DNA from: CAVPKN01 sp964588495
Lineage (GTDB): Bacteria > Chlamydiota > Chlamydiia > Chlamydiales > JAAKFR01
Assembly: GCA_964588495.1 (NCBI GenBank)
Contig: CAZPPS010000006.1
Location: 1-64,000, forward strand
Reading direction: 5' to 3'
Length of the DNA stretch: 64,000 bases
Made by a program: the position numbers and the translations under genes. Shown piece after piece: positions 48,321 through 57,774 of this stretch (positions within the stretch are counted from its first letter, which is position 1; every line of letters begins with the position of its first letter). The notes beneath the pieces were generated by a model. That model had not been told where the DNA came from, ran no database searches, and saw nothing but the letters and a program-made list of their open reading frames with translations.

Positions 48321-51262
48321 ATCTTGAGGAGGAGGGGAAGGATATCTATCAGAGAGGGAAACCAGGAGAGACCTCTTGTGTAGACGAGGCTGGAGGCGAT
48401 ATGGCTGGCAATAATCGCTTTTTTGTGGTTTTCGGGGATTTGGTGCAGCAGGCGGTCTTGGAACTTGTCTCTGAGCGCCTTGAGACAATAGTCGAGAAAG
48501 CATTTGTTGAGAGGATCGTTGGGGTTTTCGGGAAGAGTAATGGTCTCCAGATAGCTTAAGAGCTGGTCTGTGAAATAATTAATCCTTTTGGAGATCTCAT
48601 CTGAGATCTCTGTGAGTGGCTTTTTGGTCTTTTCGTGCTCGGAAAGAAGAAGCTCCGCTTCAAGGCGAGCGCACCTTTTTAACCTCTCTAGAATTTCAAC
48701 AACAAGGGTTGGCTTGTATTTTAGAAATTCCTCGTCCGTGAGGCAGAGACTGCAAAGAATCTCAAATGAGGAGCAAATCACGCCTCCTTTATTGGCAGAG
48801 CTATCGATAATGATTAAAACATCTGCCTCTTCCAGATAATGACGGGCCCAGGGAGTTAGATAAAGATTGGCCCCTTCAATAATCGCTTTGGAGGTAGGAG
48901 CTCCCGTTGGATCTAAAAAATCTTGGTAGTTAGTGTCGCGCAATGTACGGGGTCTTCCGCCACAAGGAATAAAAATATCGGCATAGGTGTGGTGGACATT
49001 ATTGCGAAAAAGGGCGTTCATTTCATTGCCAGAGGCCCAATCTTCAACTAGTATGCCATCCACTTTACGCCAGCAAAGTGTTTGTTGGAGGAGGCTTGTT
49101 TTCTCCCGTTTTGTCTCCCTGTCCAAGAGAAATGAGCCGTTGGAAAGTTTCTCGGGAGGATAAAAACGGATCGAGAGCCCTTTATGGAACATATCGGCAA
49201 GTATTTTCAAATCGAGCCCTTCAGGATCATTAATGGTTCCTGAAACGTCTGTGAGGGCGACCAGCTTTGCCGTTTTTGGATAAAATCGATACAAATTGAG
49301 GATTTGATTGCCTGCCACATCCCCATCGGGCCCTCCTGTCATTTTGACGGTGAAGGTGTCAATAAGGGGATTGATGTTGAGATAGTTAAGCACCTCTTGC
49401 ATATAGACATTGACACCAAGAGATGTCACTCCGAATTCTTTGTGGTTGATCCCGATTTTGGGCTTGCCGCTGATAAAGGCGCCGCCGGGGCGGTAGTGCT
49501 CTTTTTTACTTTCAGCCGCGATCCATTCGATCATCACATCATGCATGTTCTCGTCAGGTCCCAAATAGATGTATTCGGGCAACTTGTAGTAATCGATAAT
49601 GTCTTTGGAGCGCAAACTACCATCACGCTCACAATTGATCAAAATCAGCAAATTTTTAATGAATGAGCGCTGCGTTTGATAAAGGTATTCAAGTTCCTGA
49701 GCTTTTGAAAAGGCCTCGATTTTTTCCTCGATTTTCTTTTTGGGAAGATGTGCAGATTCCAATTCTTGCCCAAGAATAGCAGCTTCTAAGGCTAAATGTT
49801 CATACGGTTTTAGAAAAATGACCGCTTTGGAGCCCCCTTCTGGAATGTCTTTATTCTTTTTTTGTTGTGTCAAAGCCAGGTTATAACATTCTGTGAACAC
49901 GGTATTCCATTCGGCGAGCATTCTCTCTTTTCTGCGGGGGAGGATTGTTCTCAAGCCACCACGAGCTAGATCCTTGAAGCGGATATGAAAGGCGATAAAA
50001 TGCATCCCTTTGATAAAAAAGATCCCAAAGGGGAGCTCAGGGAACACCTTTTTTCTCTCAAAGGGGGCATGTTCCAAATATTGAGGATCGAGGCGGAATG
50101 AAAACGCCGATTTATTGGTTTTATAGAAGTTAGTTTTGAGGGTGTGAGCGACAAAATTCATGGCCTGAAAAAGGATGTTTTTGCGCCGTATGTCGTGGTA
50201 TTCATGGCCTGTGTCAATGTGGGAGACTAGTTGTATAAAAAGGGCGTGCATTTTTGCAAATTTGGCCAAATCATGATATTTTGGGTGAAATTTCAGCTCA
50301 AATGCCTCGCAAAGCTTGATTGTGAGCTCCGGATGGCGGCAAATCCCTTCCTCAATGTGTTCCAGACTATATAAGTTTTGATCCACATGCACTAAGACCT
50401 GATGGATAAAATTGATGCAGGTCCTCAAAAAATTGCCCATATTGCCGCTGACGAGCCCTTTTTGCACAAATGTCGCATCGATTGGGTCTTCGGAGCCGAA
50501 ATATTTTAGAGAGATGAGCTCTTGCAAAAAGTCGGCAAGATCAGCTGATTCTGAGGCAGCATTGCCATCGGCACCATCTAGGCCAAACGCAAGCATAAAA
50601 ATGCTATCGACCTCATAAGGATGGAAATAAGTGGCGTTCACTCCTTTCATGACAAGGCCATGCCGTTCCACGACGCGTGCAAGTCGATAGAGGAAATTGT
50701 GTTTTGGAACATTTTTCCAGGCCAGGACGATTTGCGTGGAAGGAACCTTCAAGGTTTGCCAATTTTTTTCGTAAATCACTTCATATTGGCAAAGATCGCG
50801 CTCTTTTGCCCTCTCAAACATTTTTAGGGCAAGAGTTTGCATGTCTTTTGTCATCTTGCCTAAAAATCGGTCATCTATCTCCTCCTTGTCGAAGGCTTCT
50901 GTGAACTCTAGCGTGGCAATTTTCAAAAAGCCGGGAGAGCCCTCATAAGGAAGGGGCTCTTTCGAAACATAGGTTGTGTAGTTTTTAATCCCGTAGAGGG
51001 GGAAATTTTTTAAGATTTTGACATCGGCATGAGGATCATTGATACAAAGGGCAATGGCCGCATTTTTGAGATGGATCAGAGCAAAAAAGTCCTGCTCCTT
51101 AAACCCCATCAGACTGTGGACGATCAGAGGAATCCATTCGATATTGACTTCTTTGAAAAACACGTCAGGCATATTTTTTTCAAGCCAATGGTAGAACTCT
51201 TCAAATCGAAGAACCTCAGCTTGAATTGCCTGACTTAATCTCTGACTCGGAAGTTCGGACAT
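48317..51262 (-). CDS. Large NAD-dependent glutamate dehydrogenase
   Basis: A 981-residue cytoplasmic enzyme of the large (L-GDH) class that oxidises glutamate to 2-oxoglutarate, feeding the TCA cycle. The catalytic region has L-A-R-G-G-L-R-T, P-E-G-G-S-K-A-V-I-F-L-K-P, K-M-T-G-G-P-D-G-D-V-A-G-N and E-G-A-N-L-Y-L-T-P-W-A-R, all characteristic. The N-terminal 400 residues are the regulatory part. AAAGG precedes the ATG at 51262. The start lies 47 bp inside the end of the P-type ATPase gene, an unusually long same-strand overlap. Confidence 0.93.
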   Translation of the reverse strand: MSELPSQRLSQAIQAEVLRFEEFYHWLEKNMPDVFFKEVNIEWIPLIVHSLMGFKEQDFFALIHLKNAAIALCINDPHADVKILKNFPLYGIKNYTTYVSKEPLPYEGSPGFLKIATLEFTEAFDKEEIDDRFLGKMTKDMQTLALKMFERAKERDLCQYEVIYEKNWQTLKVPSTQIVLAWKNVPKHNFLYRLARVVERHGLVMKGVNATYFHPYEVDSIFMLAFGLDGADGNAASESADLADFLQELISLKYFGSEDPIDATFVQKGLVSGNMGNFLRTCINFIHQVLVHVDQNLYSLEHIEEGICRHPELTIKLCEAFELKFHPKYHDLAKFAKMHALFIQLVSHIDTGHEYHDIRRKNILFQAMNFVAHTLKTNFYKTNKSAFSFRLDPQYLEHAPFERKKVFPELPFGIFFIKGMHFIAFHIRFKDLARGGLRTILPRRKERMLAEWNTVFTECYNLALTQQKKNKDIPEGGSKAVIFLKPYEHLALEAAILGQELESAHLPKKKIEEKIEAFSKAQELEYLYQTQRSFIKNLLILINCERDGSLRSKDIIDYYKLPEYIYLGPDENMHDVMIEWIAAESKKEHYRPGGAFISGKPKIGINHKEFGVTSLGVNVYMQEVLNYLNINPLIDTFTVKMTGGPDGDVAGNQILNLYRFYPKTAKLVALTDVSGTINDPEGLDLKILADMFHKGLSIRFYPPEKLSNGSFLLDRETKREKTSLLQQTLCWRKVDGILVEDWASGNEMNALFRNNVHHTYADIFIPCGGRPRTLRDTNYQDFLDPTGAPTSKAIIEGANLYLTPWARHYLEEADVLIIIDSSANKGGVICSSFEILCSLCLTDEEFLKYKPTLVVEILERLKRCARLEAELLLSEHEKTKKPLTEISDEISKRINYFTDQLLSYLETITLPENPNDPLNKCFLDYCLKALRDKFQDRLLHQIPENHKKAIIASHIASSLVYTRGLSWFPSLIDILPLLLKI

Positions 51263-53234
51263 TTTTACCTTTCAGTAGCCGTAACGCATTTAGGCCGACT
51301 AATACTGTCCCACCTTCATGCAAGATTACTGCCAACCACAAGGGAATCCACCCAAGAAGTGCAGGCATTGTTGCAAATACAATAGCTGCAGCTGCTACGA
51401 TCAGATTTTGTTTGACGATGCGCACCACTTGGTGAGCTTTATTGATGAGCCATGCCAGCAATTCGATATTATCTTGCAGAAGGACGATATCGGAGGCGTC
51501 GATGGCAGTTCCACTTCCAACTTTGCCCATGGAAATGCCCACATCTGCCCGGGCAAGAGCGGGTGCATCGTTGATCCCATCGCCAATCATGACCAGATTG
51601 TCGATTTTGGAGATGGCCTCCAGCTTTTCTTCGGGGCGCAGCTCTGCGTAATAATCGGTGATGCCAGCCTGCGCGGCGACGGCTTTGACACTGTTATAAT
51701 GATCACCAGAGAGCATGATGAGCTTCATGTTCCATTTCCGTTTCAATTCGCTGAAAACTTCGAAGATTTTGGGTCTCAAAGTGTCTTTGAATTCAAAAAT
51801 GGCAACTGTGGAGTCGTAAACAAAAAGGGTAAAGAGTTCTCCTTGTTCCTGAATGGAAGCGATCTCTTTTTCGATGGCGACCCGCATATTAGGAGGGATT
51901 TTCGGTAGGATCCAGCTTTTCAGACCGATAAAGACTTCCTTGCCGAGATATTTAGCCTGAAGGCCATAGCCGGGAACCTGAGCAAAGTCAGAAATTTCGA
52001 GAAACCTGGCTTCTTGTTTTTTGGCTTCTTCCACAATGGCATAGGCAATAGGATGCATCGCAGAGCGTTCGAGTGTATAGGCTAGAGCTAAAGTGTCTTT
52101 AAAATCGCCAAAGACTTTGATGCCAGCACACTTGAGTTCTCCCGTTGTCACCGTTCCAGTTTTATCGAGGGCAATGGTTGTGCATTTGGCCAAAGCATCC
52201 AAAATGATGCCCCCTTTCAATAAAATTCCCTGTTTTGCACAGGCGCTGACGGCGCTTAAATAGGCAATGGGGACTGCGATGATTAAAGCGCACGGGGAGG
52301 CTGCAATCAAAAAGGCTAAAGAGCGGTAAATGGAGCCCTCCTTACCCAAAAAAGGCATGGAAAACAGAAAAGGGAATGAGAGGGCAAAAAGGGCAGCTAA
52401 AGAGATGATGGTGATCGCATAGCGGCTGCTAAGTTTGTCAAAAAATTGTTGTAATTTGGGCTTAGATTCTTGCGCCTGAATAATTAACTGGATAATGCGA
52501 GCAAGGGTAGAATCGGAACTGATCCGTGTCACACGGAGGGTCAAAGAACCTTCCAGGTTGCGCGCGCCTGCAGGCACTTCGTCGTTCACAATCGCCTTTA
52601 CGGGAAGGTTTTCCCCTGTTAGGTGGACTAAATTAACTGAGGAGGCCCCCTCAACAACAATCCCATCCAGAGGGACGATATCGGAGGCTTTAACATGAAT
52701 CAGAGTGCCAATCGCGATATCTCTAACTGAGCGCTGTAGCAAAGAGCTGTCTTGTTGCACAACCCAGGCTTTTTGTGGGGAGAGCTTTTTTAAAGAGGAG
52801 AGAGCCCCCTTTGCTTTGAGGCTAACCGCCTCTTCCATGGCTCCTGAAAGAGCAAATAGCACCAAAAGAAGAGCTCCTTCTTTGCCGCTGCCGATGAGTA
52901 TGGATAAGAAGGCAGCTAACGTCATCAAGACGTTGATGTTGATCTCAAGCCTCAAAAGGTCTTCAATGGAGTGGATCAGAGCAGGAATTCCTGCAAAGAA
53001 AAAGGTGAGGAGCAAAAAAAAGTTCGAAAGGGGGATTTTGGCATCAAAAAAGGAGAAAAAATAGGAAAAAAAGAGAAAACCAGCTGCTACGATAGAGGCT
53101 CTTAGGCCAACCCCTCGCCCCCATCGACGTGATTTTGGGAATAAAAACGGGCTGATGCTCTCTTCGAGGCCTGACTGAAAAAATTCATCGAAGAGCTCTA
53201 GGGCGCCGGTTGTTGAGGGGAACAATTGTTTCAT
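51216..53234 (-). CDS. Heavy-metal P1B-type ATPase (Zn/Cd/Co type)
   Basis: Membrane cation pump of about 672 residues. It has the phosphorylation motif D-K-T-G-T-V-T-T-G, the membrane S-P-C motif (A-A-S-P-C-A-L), the S-A-M-H-P-I-A locus typical of P1B pumps and the hinge G-D-G-I-N-D-A-P-A-L. There is no N-terminal heavy-metal-associated domain. Metal choice cannot be fixed from sequence; the C-terminal helix resembles ZntA-type proteins. I start at 53234, where ATGA overlaps the stop of the VIT-type gene; the open frame to 53297 lies inside that gene. C. trachomatis also has a P-type ATPase beside a VIT-like gene. Confidence 0.93.
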   Translation of the reverse strand: MKQLFPSTTGALELFDEFFQSGLEESISPFLFPKSRRWGRGVGLRASIVAAGFLFFSYFFSFFDAKIPLSNFFLLLTFFFAGIPALIHSIEDLLRLEININVLMTLAAFLSILIGSGKEGALLLVLFALSGAMEEAVSLKAKGALSSLKKLSPQKAWVVQQDSSLLQRSVRDIAIGTLIHVKASDIVPLDGIVVEGASSVNLVHLTGENLPVKAIVNDEVPAGARNLEGSLTLRVTRISSDSTLARIIQLIIQAQESKPKLQQFFDKLSSRYAITIISLAALFALSFPFLFSMPFLGKEGSIYRSLAFLIAASPCALIIAVPIAYLSAVSACAKQGILLKGGIILDALAKCTTIALDKTGTVTTGELKCAGIKVFGDFKDTLALAYTLERSAMHPIAYAIVEEAKKQEARFLEISDFAQVPGYGLQAKYLGKEVFIGLKSWILPKIPPNMRVAIEKEIASIQEQGELFTLFVYDSTVAIFEFKDTLRPKIFEVFSELKRKWNMKLIMLSGDHYNSVKAVAAQAGITDYYAELRPEEKLEAISKIDNLVMIGDGINDAPALARADVGISMGKVGSGTAIDASDIVLLQDNIELLAWLINKAHQVVRIVKQNLIVAAAAIVFATMPALLGWIPLWLAVILHEGGTVLVGLNALRLLKGKNVRTSESEIKSGNSS

Positions 53235-53950
53235 ATCAGCACTTTGTATAAAAAGTAGGCGACACCTACCCCTAAACTGGCAATACTTAAATTCCAAATG
53301 ACGGCAGCTGTGATATTATTTTTTTCATGCCGCGCCGACACGACGGAGGCGGTGGTGAGGAGGATAAAAGCGGCAATCCACATCCCAAAACGGGGGAAGA
53401 GAAAGTAAGCTAATGAACAGAAGCCAACGGCGATCAGAGAGCCAATGACGGCTCCGAATGCCTGTTGTAGGGGGTGCTCGTGAGCTTCCAGAGTCAGCCC
53501 CATCTCCTCTTCCAGCATCACTTTGAGAAGGCGGTCCTGGTCGGCCATTAAGACATCGACCACATCTTCCAAAAGCTTCCCTTCGAATCCTTTTTCCTGA
53601 TAAAGGGCTATCAGCTCCTCTTTTTCCTGGGGCCTATGGTGCTCAATTTCGTACTTTTCCTGCTCAATGAGACGGTGAAGCCTCTCCAAGCGAGACCAAC
53701 CTAGCCAGCCGCTCCGTCCCCCTTTCCAGGCAGACCAGCCGAGGCCAAAGGCCGCCAGCACAGTCAGAGAAGGGGTATGGACAAAAATCAGGATCAGCCA
53801 GAAAAGGAGCATCACAAAGGCCGTTTCCCGGGCAGCGTCTGCCCCTGCCGCTAAATGGCCAGGCATCTCCGTCCCATGGACCTCTACGCTCTCAAGGCGT
53901 TTCTGCTGGACATGCTCCAGGGCGTTTTTATCTTCGAAATGTTTTGACAT
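53231..53950 (-). CDS. VIT1/CCC1-family metal transporter
   Basis: A 239-residue membrane protein. A helix pair near residues 40-75 is followed by a cytosolic acidic domain (E-E-L-I-A-L-Y-Q-E-K-G-F-E-G...V-V-D-V-L-M-A-D-Q-D-R-L-L...E-E-E-M-G-L), the hallmark metal-binding region of VIT/CCC1 iron and manganese transporters, and then three more helices. It probably exports or moves Fe2+ or Mn2+. It is the first gene of a VIT-ATPase-gdh run on the minus strand, with 4-bp overlap to the ATPase, which suggests joint metal homeostasis. Confidence 0.85.
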   Translation of the reverse strand: MSKHFEDKNALEHVQQKRLESVEVHGTEMPGHLAAGADAARETAFVMLLFWLILIFVHTPSLTVLAAFGLGWSAWKGGRSGWLGWSRLERLHRLIEQEKYEIEHHRPQEKEELIALYQEKGFEGKLLEDVVDVLMADQDRLLKVMLEEEMGLTLEAHEHPLQQAFGAVIGSLIAVGFCSLAYFLFPRFGMWIAAFILLTTASVVSARHEKNNITAAVIWNLSIASLGVGVAYFLYKVLI

Positions 53951-54065
53951 AAGACGGAATTTTACAGTTTTCTCTACAGAGAAGCAACTCCCTATTTTTA
54001 TTAAGATTTTATGTTAAGTTTAATTTATGTTTACAAGTATTTTATTAATAATTATAATTAGAAGT

Positions 54066-54794
54066 ATGAATTCAATATCAATAAGTTATAATAACTGCGA
54101 ATTTGCTTTATATCAAAACCGGTCGCTTCAAATAGCTATTGCAAGTAGTGTGGCTCTGGGAGCCTTGGCTGTTGGCATAGTGACTTTATGCGCCCTATCA
54201 GGATGTAATGTTTCTATTTTTCACAACATTACGGTTTTGCACAAAATTGGGGCTGAACTTTTTATGATTGGAGGCGCTGTTGCTGGAGGAGCCTGGTTTG
54301 CTTTTAATTTACATTTGAATAGTAAGTATCAGTCGCCGGAAATTTTGAAAATTGATCTGAATGTAAATGAAAAGTTCGATGGTACAAATAATAAGCATCC
54401 GTCTCTGAATTTTCTGCAAGGCCAAGTGGATTTAAACGAAAAATTTGATGAATTGGAAAAGGCAATGCCAAACGCGTGTTATTCGCAGGATAAAGGAAGA
54501 TTTGCAATTTTGCCGGTGCCTAATGTGGTTATTGAAGGCCTCACTCCTGTTGTATTTTTACATTCTGACTGGACAAAACGAGGTATTAGATTGATTTGGG
54601 TGCCACGTGAATCTGGAAATCTTGACCGTGAGCAGTTCCAATCCGATGACGAGTTTCAAAAAGCGCTTCAAGAAAGCAACGAGTTTGCAAGCAAATACCC
54701 CCATAAACTCGAAATAGCAGATAGACAGCGAGGTGAAATTGTTGATGAGCTTGATCGTCTGGGTTATTCTTTTGTTCCCGCTGATTACACATAA
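54066..54794 (+). CDS. Inc-like membrane protein with long cytosolic tail
   Basis: A 242-residue protein with two hydrophobic segments (about 21-45 and 60-82) and a long hydrophilic tail. The bilobed hydrophobic pattern fits chlamydial inclusion-membrane proteins, whose tails face the host cytosol. The tail contains a near-duplicate L-N-E-K-F-D sequence (L-N-V-N-E-K-F-D and D-L-N-E-K-F-D). The ATG at 54066 and the one at 54027 are both possible; neither has a strong ribosome-binding site. Local DNA is AT-rich compared with the flanking genes. Function unknown. Confidence 0.72.
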   Translation: MNSISISYNNCEFALYQNRSLQIAIASSVALGALAVGIVTLCALSGCNVSIFHNITVLHKIGAELFMIGGAVAGGAWFAFNLHLNSKYQSPEILKIDLNVNEKFDGTNNKHPSLNFLQGQVDLNEKFDELEKAMPNACYSQDKGRFAILPVPNVVIEGLTPVVFLHSDWTKRGIRLIWVPRESGNLDREQFQSDDEFQKALQESNEFASKYPHKLEIADRQRGEIVDELDRLGYSFVPADYT

Positions 54795-54880
54795 ACAACA
54801 TCTGCGTTTAATAGAATTCTGTAGCGGTTTTCGCATCTTCTCAGTACAATAGTTCCCTTTTATAGTAAAATATAACTGTT

Positions 54881-54976
54881 CGTGACCGTGACCGAGACCG
54901 TGACCGTGACCGACCCCGTGTTTTCAAGAGGCATGGAGCTCGGTCGGGCACGGTCACGGTCTCGGTCACGGTCACG
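54881..54976. repeat. Hexamer-repeat palindrome upstream of typA
   Basis: Arms of 35 bp at 54881-54915 and 54942-54976 pair with one mismatch and are built of about six CCGTGA/CCGAGA units. The right arm ends 11 bases before the typA ATG, so the typA ribosome-binding site (GGGAG) directly follows the repeat. Any transcript starting upstream would carry this strong hairpin in its leader. Confidence 0.9.
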
Positions 54977-54987
54977 CACGGGAGCCC

Positions 54988-56799
54988 ATGACAACACTTA
55001 CCAAATTTATAAGAAATATCGCCATTATTGCTCACATTGACCATGGAAAGACGACCATGCTCGATGCATTGATCAAGCAGTCCAACCTGTTTCGGGAAAA
55101 CGAAGATGTACCCGATCGGATGATGGACTCCTACGATCAAGAAAGGGAGCGGGGGATTACGATTTTTGCTAAACACACGAGTATCCCTTACAAAGATTAC
55201 GTCCTTAACTTTATCGATACTCCTGGCCACTCTGACTTTTCAGGAGAGGTGGAGCGTGTTTTGGGAATGGTTAGCTCTGTTCTACTTCTTGTCGATGCTC
55301 AAGATGGTCCGATGCCGCAGACCCGTTTTGTTCTCTCTAAAGCCCTCAAGATGGGAATTTGTCCGATCGTTGTGATTAATAAAATTGACCGTCCGCACGC
55401 AGATCCTGACAGGGTTTTGAATGAGACATTTGATCTATTTGTGGAGCTCGGAGCCACTGACAAGCAACTAGACTTTAAACATTGCTATTCGAGCGCTTTG
55501 GCAGGTTATGCCATTGCCCATCTCGACGATCCTAAAGTCAACATGGATCCTCTGTTTGAGCTGATCATCAACTCTGTAGAAGCTCCTCCCAATGATGTGA
55601 ACGATCCTTTTCTCTTCCAGGCGATGACCATTGGTTACGATCAGTATTTGGGAAGACAAGCCACAGGACGCATTTTGGGTGGAAAAGTGTCAAAAGGGCA
55701 AAGAGTGCTTTGGACAAATGCCCAAAAAGAGCAATCCGCTGTCACCATTACCCGCGTTGAAGGGTATCGGGGTATTAAGAAAGTTGAATTCCAGGAAGGG
55801 ATCGCAGGGGATATTGTGAGCCTATCGGGAGCTCCTGAAATTATGCTGGGAGACACTTTGTGTGACCCCAACCATTTTGTGGAACTACAGCCGATCCAGA
55901 TCGATGAGCCCACAATGTCGGTCAACATCATGATCAATTCAGGCCCTTTTGCAGGAAAAGATGGAAAAAACGTCACTTTCAACAAAATCAAAGAGCGCCT
56001 CTTAAAGGAACAACGCTCTAACATTTCCCTCCGCATTGAAGAGTCAAGAACGAGTCAGGAAGCGATGACGGTTTACGGGCGCGGGGAGCTGCAACTTTCT
56101 GTGTTGATCGAAGCGATGCGTCGCGAGGGGATTGAAATGACAGTTTCTAAACCCCAAGTGATTGTCAAAGAAACGGGAGGGGTGAAGTATGAGCCGATTG
56201 AGCGGGTCTACGTGGAAACTCCTGAAGAATTTGCGGGTAACATCATCGAAGAGTTGTCCAAACGGAAAGCTGAGATGCAGCATCTTGAAACAGATGCTAA
56301 TGGCATCACCAGAATCGAGTTTTTGATCCCGACACGGGGCATCATGGGTTACCGCAACGATTTTCTAACTGTGACTCGGGGTCTTGGAATCCTAACTGCC
56401 CTTTTTGATTCATTCCAACCATGGCGAGGAGAGATCCCTAAACGTTCTAAAGGGGTCCTGATCTCCATTAACCAGGGCAAGAGCACAGCCTATGCCATTG
56501 GCACCATCCAGAAACGGGGAGAGATGTTTGTTTCTCCGGGAGATGATGTCTATGAGGGGATGATTGTGGGGGAGAATGGGAGAGACAACGATCTTATTGT
56601 GAACGTCACCCGTCCAAAACAGCTGACAAACGTGCGCGCTTCGGGCTCTGATGAAAATATTCTCATCACTCCCGCAAAGAAGTTGACACTTGAGCAGGCG
56701 ATTGTGTTTATTGAAGACGATGAATTAATCGAGGTCACCCCTCTTAATATTCGGCTTCGTAAAAAGATGCTGAAAGAGGTCGACCGCAAACGCGCTTAA
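54988..56799 (+). CDS. typA: Ribosome-associated GTPase TypA/BipA
   Basis: Translational GTPase of 603 residues. G1 is A-H-I-D-H-G-K-T-T near residue 14, the effector region E-R-G-I-T-I, G3 D-T-P-G-H-S-D-F, G4 N-K-I-D; the EF-G-like domains and BipA C-terminal domain follow (R-G-I-M-G-Y-R-N-D-F). The length is the normal one for BipA. It helps ribosome assembly and stress translation. A strong hexamer hairpin lies directly before its ribosome-binding site. A truncated 17-bp repeat (AAACCTGAGTTT) overlaps its stop. Confidence 0.96.
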   Translation: MTTLTKFIRNIAIIAHIDHGKTTMLDALIKQSNLFRENEDVPDRMMDSYDQERERGITIFAKHTSIPYKDYVLNFIDTPGHSDFSGEVERVLGMVSSVLLLVDAQDGPMPQTRFVLSKALKMGICPIVVINKIDRPHADPDRVLNETFDLFVELGATDKQLDFKHCYSSALAGYAIAHLDDPKVNMDPLFELIINSVEAPPNDVNDPFLFQAMTIGYDQYLGRQATGRILGGKVSKGQRVLWTNAQKEQSAVTITRVEGYRGIKKVEFQEGIAGDIVSLSGAPEIMLGDTLCDPNHFVELQPIQIDEPTMSVNIMINSGPFAGKDGKNVTFNKIKERLLKEQRSNISLRIEESRTSQEAMTVYGRGELQLSVLIEAMRREGIEMTVSKPQVIVKETGGVKYEPIERVYVETPEEFAGNIIEELSKRKAEMQHLETDANGITRIEFLIPTRGIMGYRNDFLTVTRGLGILTALFDSFQPWRGEIPKRSKGVLISINQGKSTAYAIGTIQKRGEMFVSPGDDVYEGMIVGENGRDNDLIVNVTRPKQLTNVRASGSDENILITPAKKLTLEQAIVFIEDDELIEVTPLNIRLRKKMLKEVDRKRA

Positions 56800-56812
56800 A
56801 CCTGAGTTTGCT

Positions 56813-57736
56813 ATGGAAACAGCATTGCTTGCCGGTGGATGCTTCTGGTGCATCGAATCGGCCTTTATGGGAGTTTTCGGAGTCGAATCGATCCGTTCGG
56901 GCTACGCAGGTGGCCCGAACCCTAATCCCAGCTACGAAGAGGTGTGCACCGGTAAGACGGGCCACTTTGAGGCTGTGGAAGTGGTTTTCGATCCCCAAAA
57001 GATCACCTTTCTGCAGATTTTAGAGATTTTCTGGCGGCATATTGACCCATTTGATGAGGGAGGGCAATTTGCTGACCGGGGCCCTCAATATCAAACGGCT
57101 ATTTTTTATCTGGACGCCCGGCAAAAAGAGCTCGCACTAGAATCGAAAGAAGACGTCGAGAGTCTGTTTAACAAGAAAGTCGCGACGCAAATTCTCGAAG
57201 CCAAGCCCTTCTATCCAGCAGAAGAGCACCATCAAGGCTACTGTAAAAAACAGCCAGCACATTACAAAGCCTATTCAAGCCACCATCATGGGCGCCTAGA
57301 AACCCTCTGGAAGGGCAAATACCTCCCCTCAGAGCTCGAAGATAAGCTCACGCCCCTACAATATCATGTGACGCAGGAAGAGGGGACAGAGCCCCCTTTC
57401 AAAAATGCCTTCTGGGATAATAAAGAGGAAGGAATCTACGTCGACATCATCACCGGAGAGCCCCTTTTTCTATCGAGCGACAAATTTGACTCAGGAACAG
57501 GCTGGCCCAGCTTTTCCAAGCCCATTCATCCCGAAAGAATGCAGATGCTCTCTGATTATAAACTGGGAGTTGAGCGAACAGAAGTGCGCAGTCAATCCTG
57601 TCATCTAGGACATGTCTTCCCAGACGGCCCTGGCCCTAAAGGAGAGCGTTATTGCGTCAATTCAGCGGCGCTACGCTTCATCCCCAAAGCCAAGATGGCA
57701 GAAGAGGGCTACGGGGATTACCTGAAAGATCTCTAA
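56813..57736 (+). CDS. msrAB: Fused peptide methionine sulfoxide reductase MsrA-MsrB
   Basis: A 307-residue two-domain repair enzyme. MsrA (about 1-165) carries G-G-C-F-W-C with catalytic Cys10 and reduces the S-sulfoxide. MsrB (about 180-307) carries C-H-L-G-H-V-F-P-D-G and R-Y-C-V-N-S-A-A-L with its catalytic Cys, and reduces the R-sulfoxide. The usual second Cys-x-x-Cys zinc pair of MsrB is not seen in full. There is no signal peptide, so it acts in the cytoplasm. It starts 14 bp after typA and may be cotranscribed. Confidence 0.95.
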   Translation: METALLAGGCFWCIESAFMGVFGVESIRSGYAGGPNPNPSYEEVCTGKTGHFEAVEVVFDPQKITFLQILEIFWRHIDPFDEGGQFADRGPQYQTAIFYLDARQKELALESKEDVESLFNKKVATQILEAKPFYPAEEHHQGYCKKQPAHYKAYSSHHHGRLETLWKGKYLPSELEDKLTPLQYHVTQEEGTEPPFKNAFWDNKEEGIYVDIITGEPLFLSSDKFDSGTGWPSFSKPIHPERMQMLSDYKLGVERTEVRSQSCHLGHVFPDGPGPKGERYCVNSAALRFIPKAKMAEEGYGDYLKDL

Positions 57737-57774
57737 GATTTTGCTTCCGTTTTCCGTTCGATCGCATCTGAACG

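Noticed and set aside
51318..51908. 196-residue frame antisense to the P-type ATPase
   Set aside because: Fully inside the ATPase coding region, with no start signal or family features.
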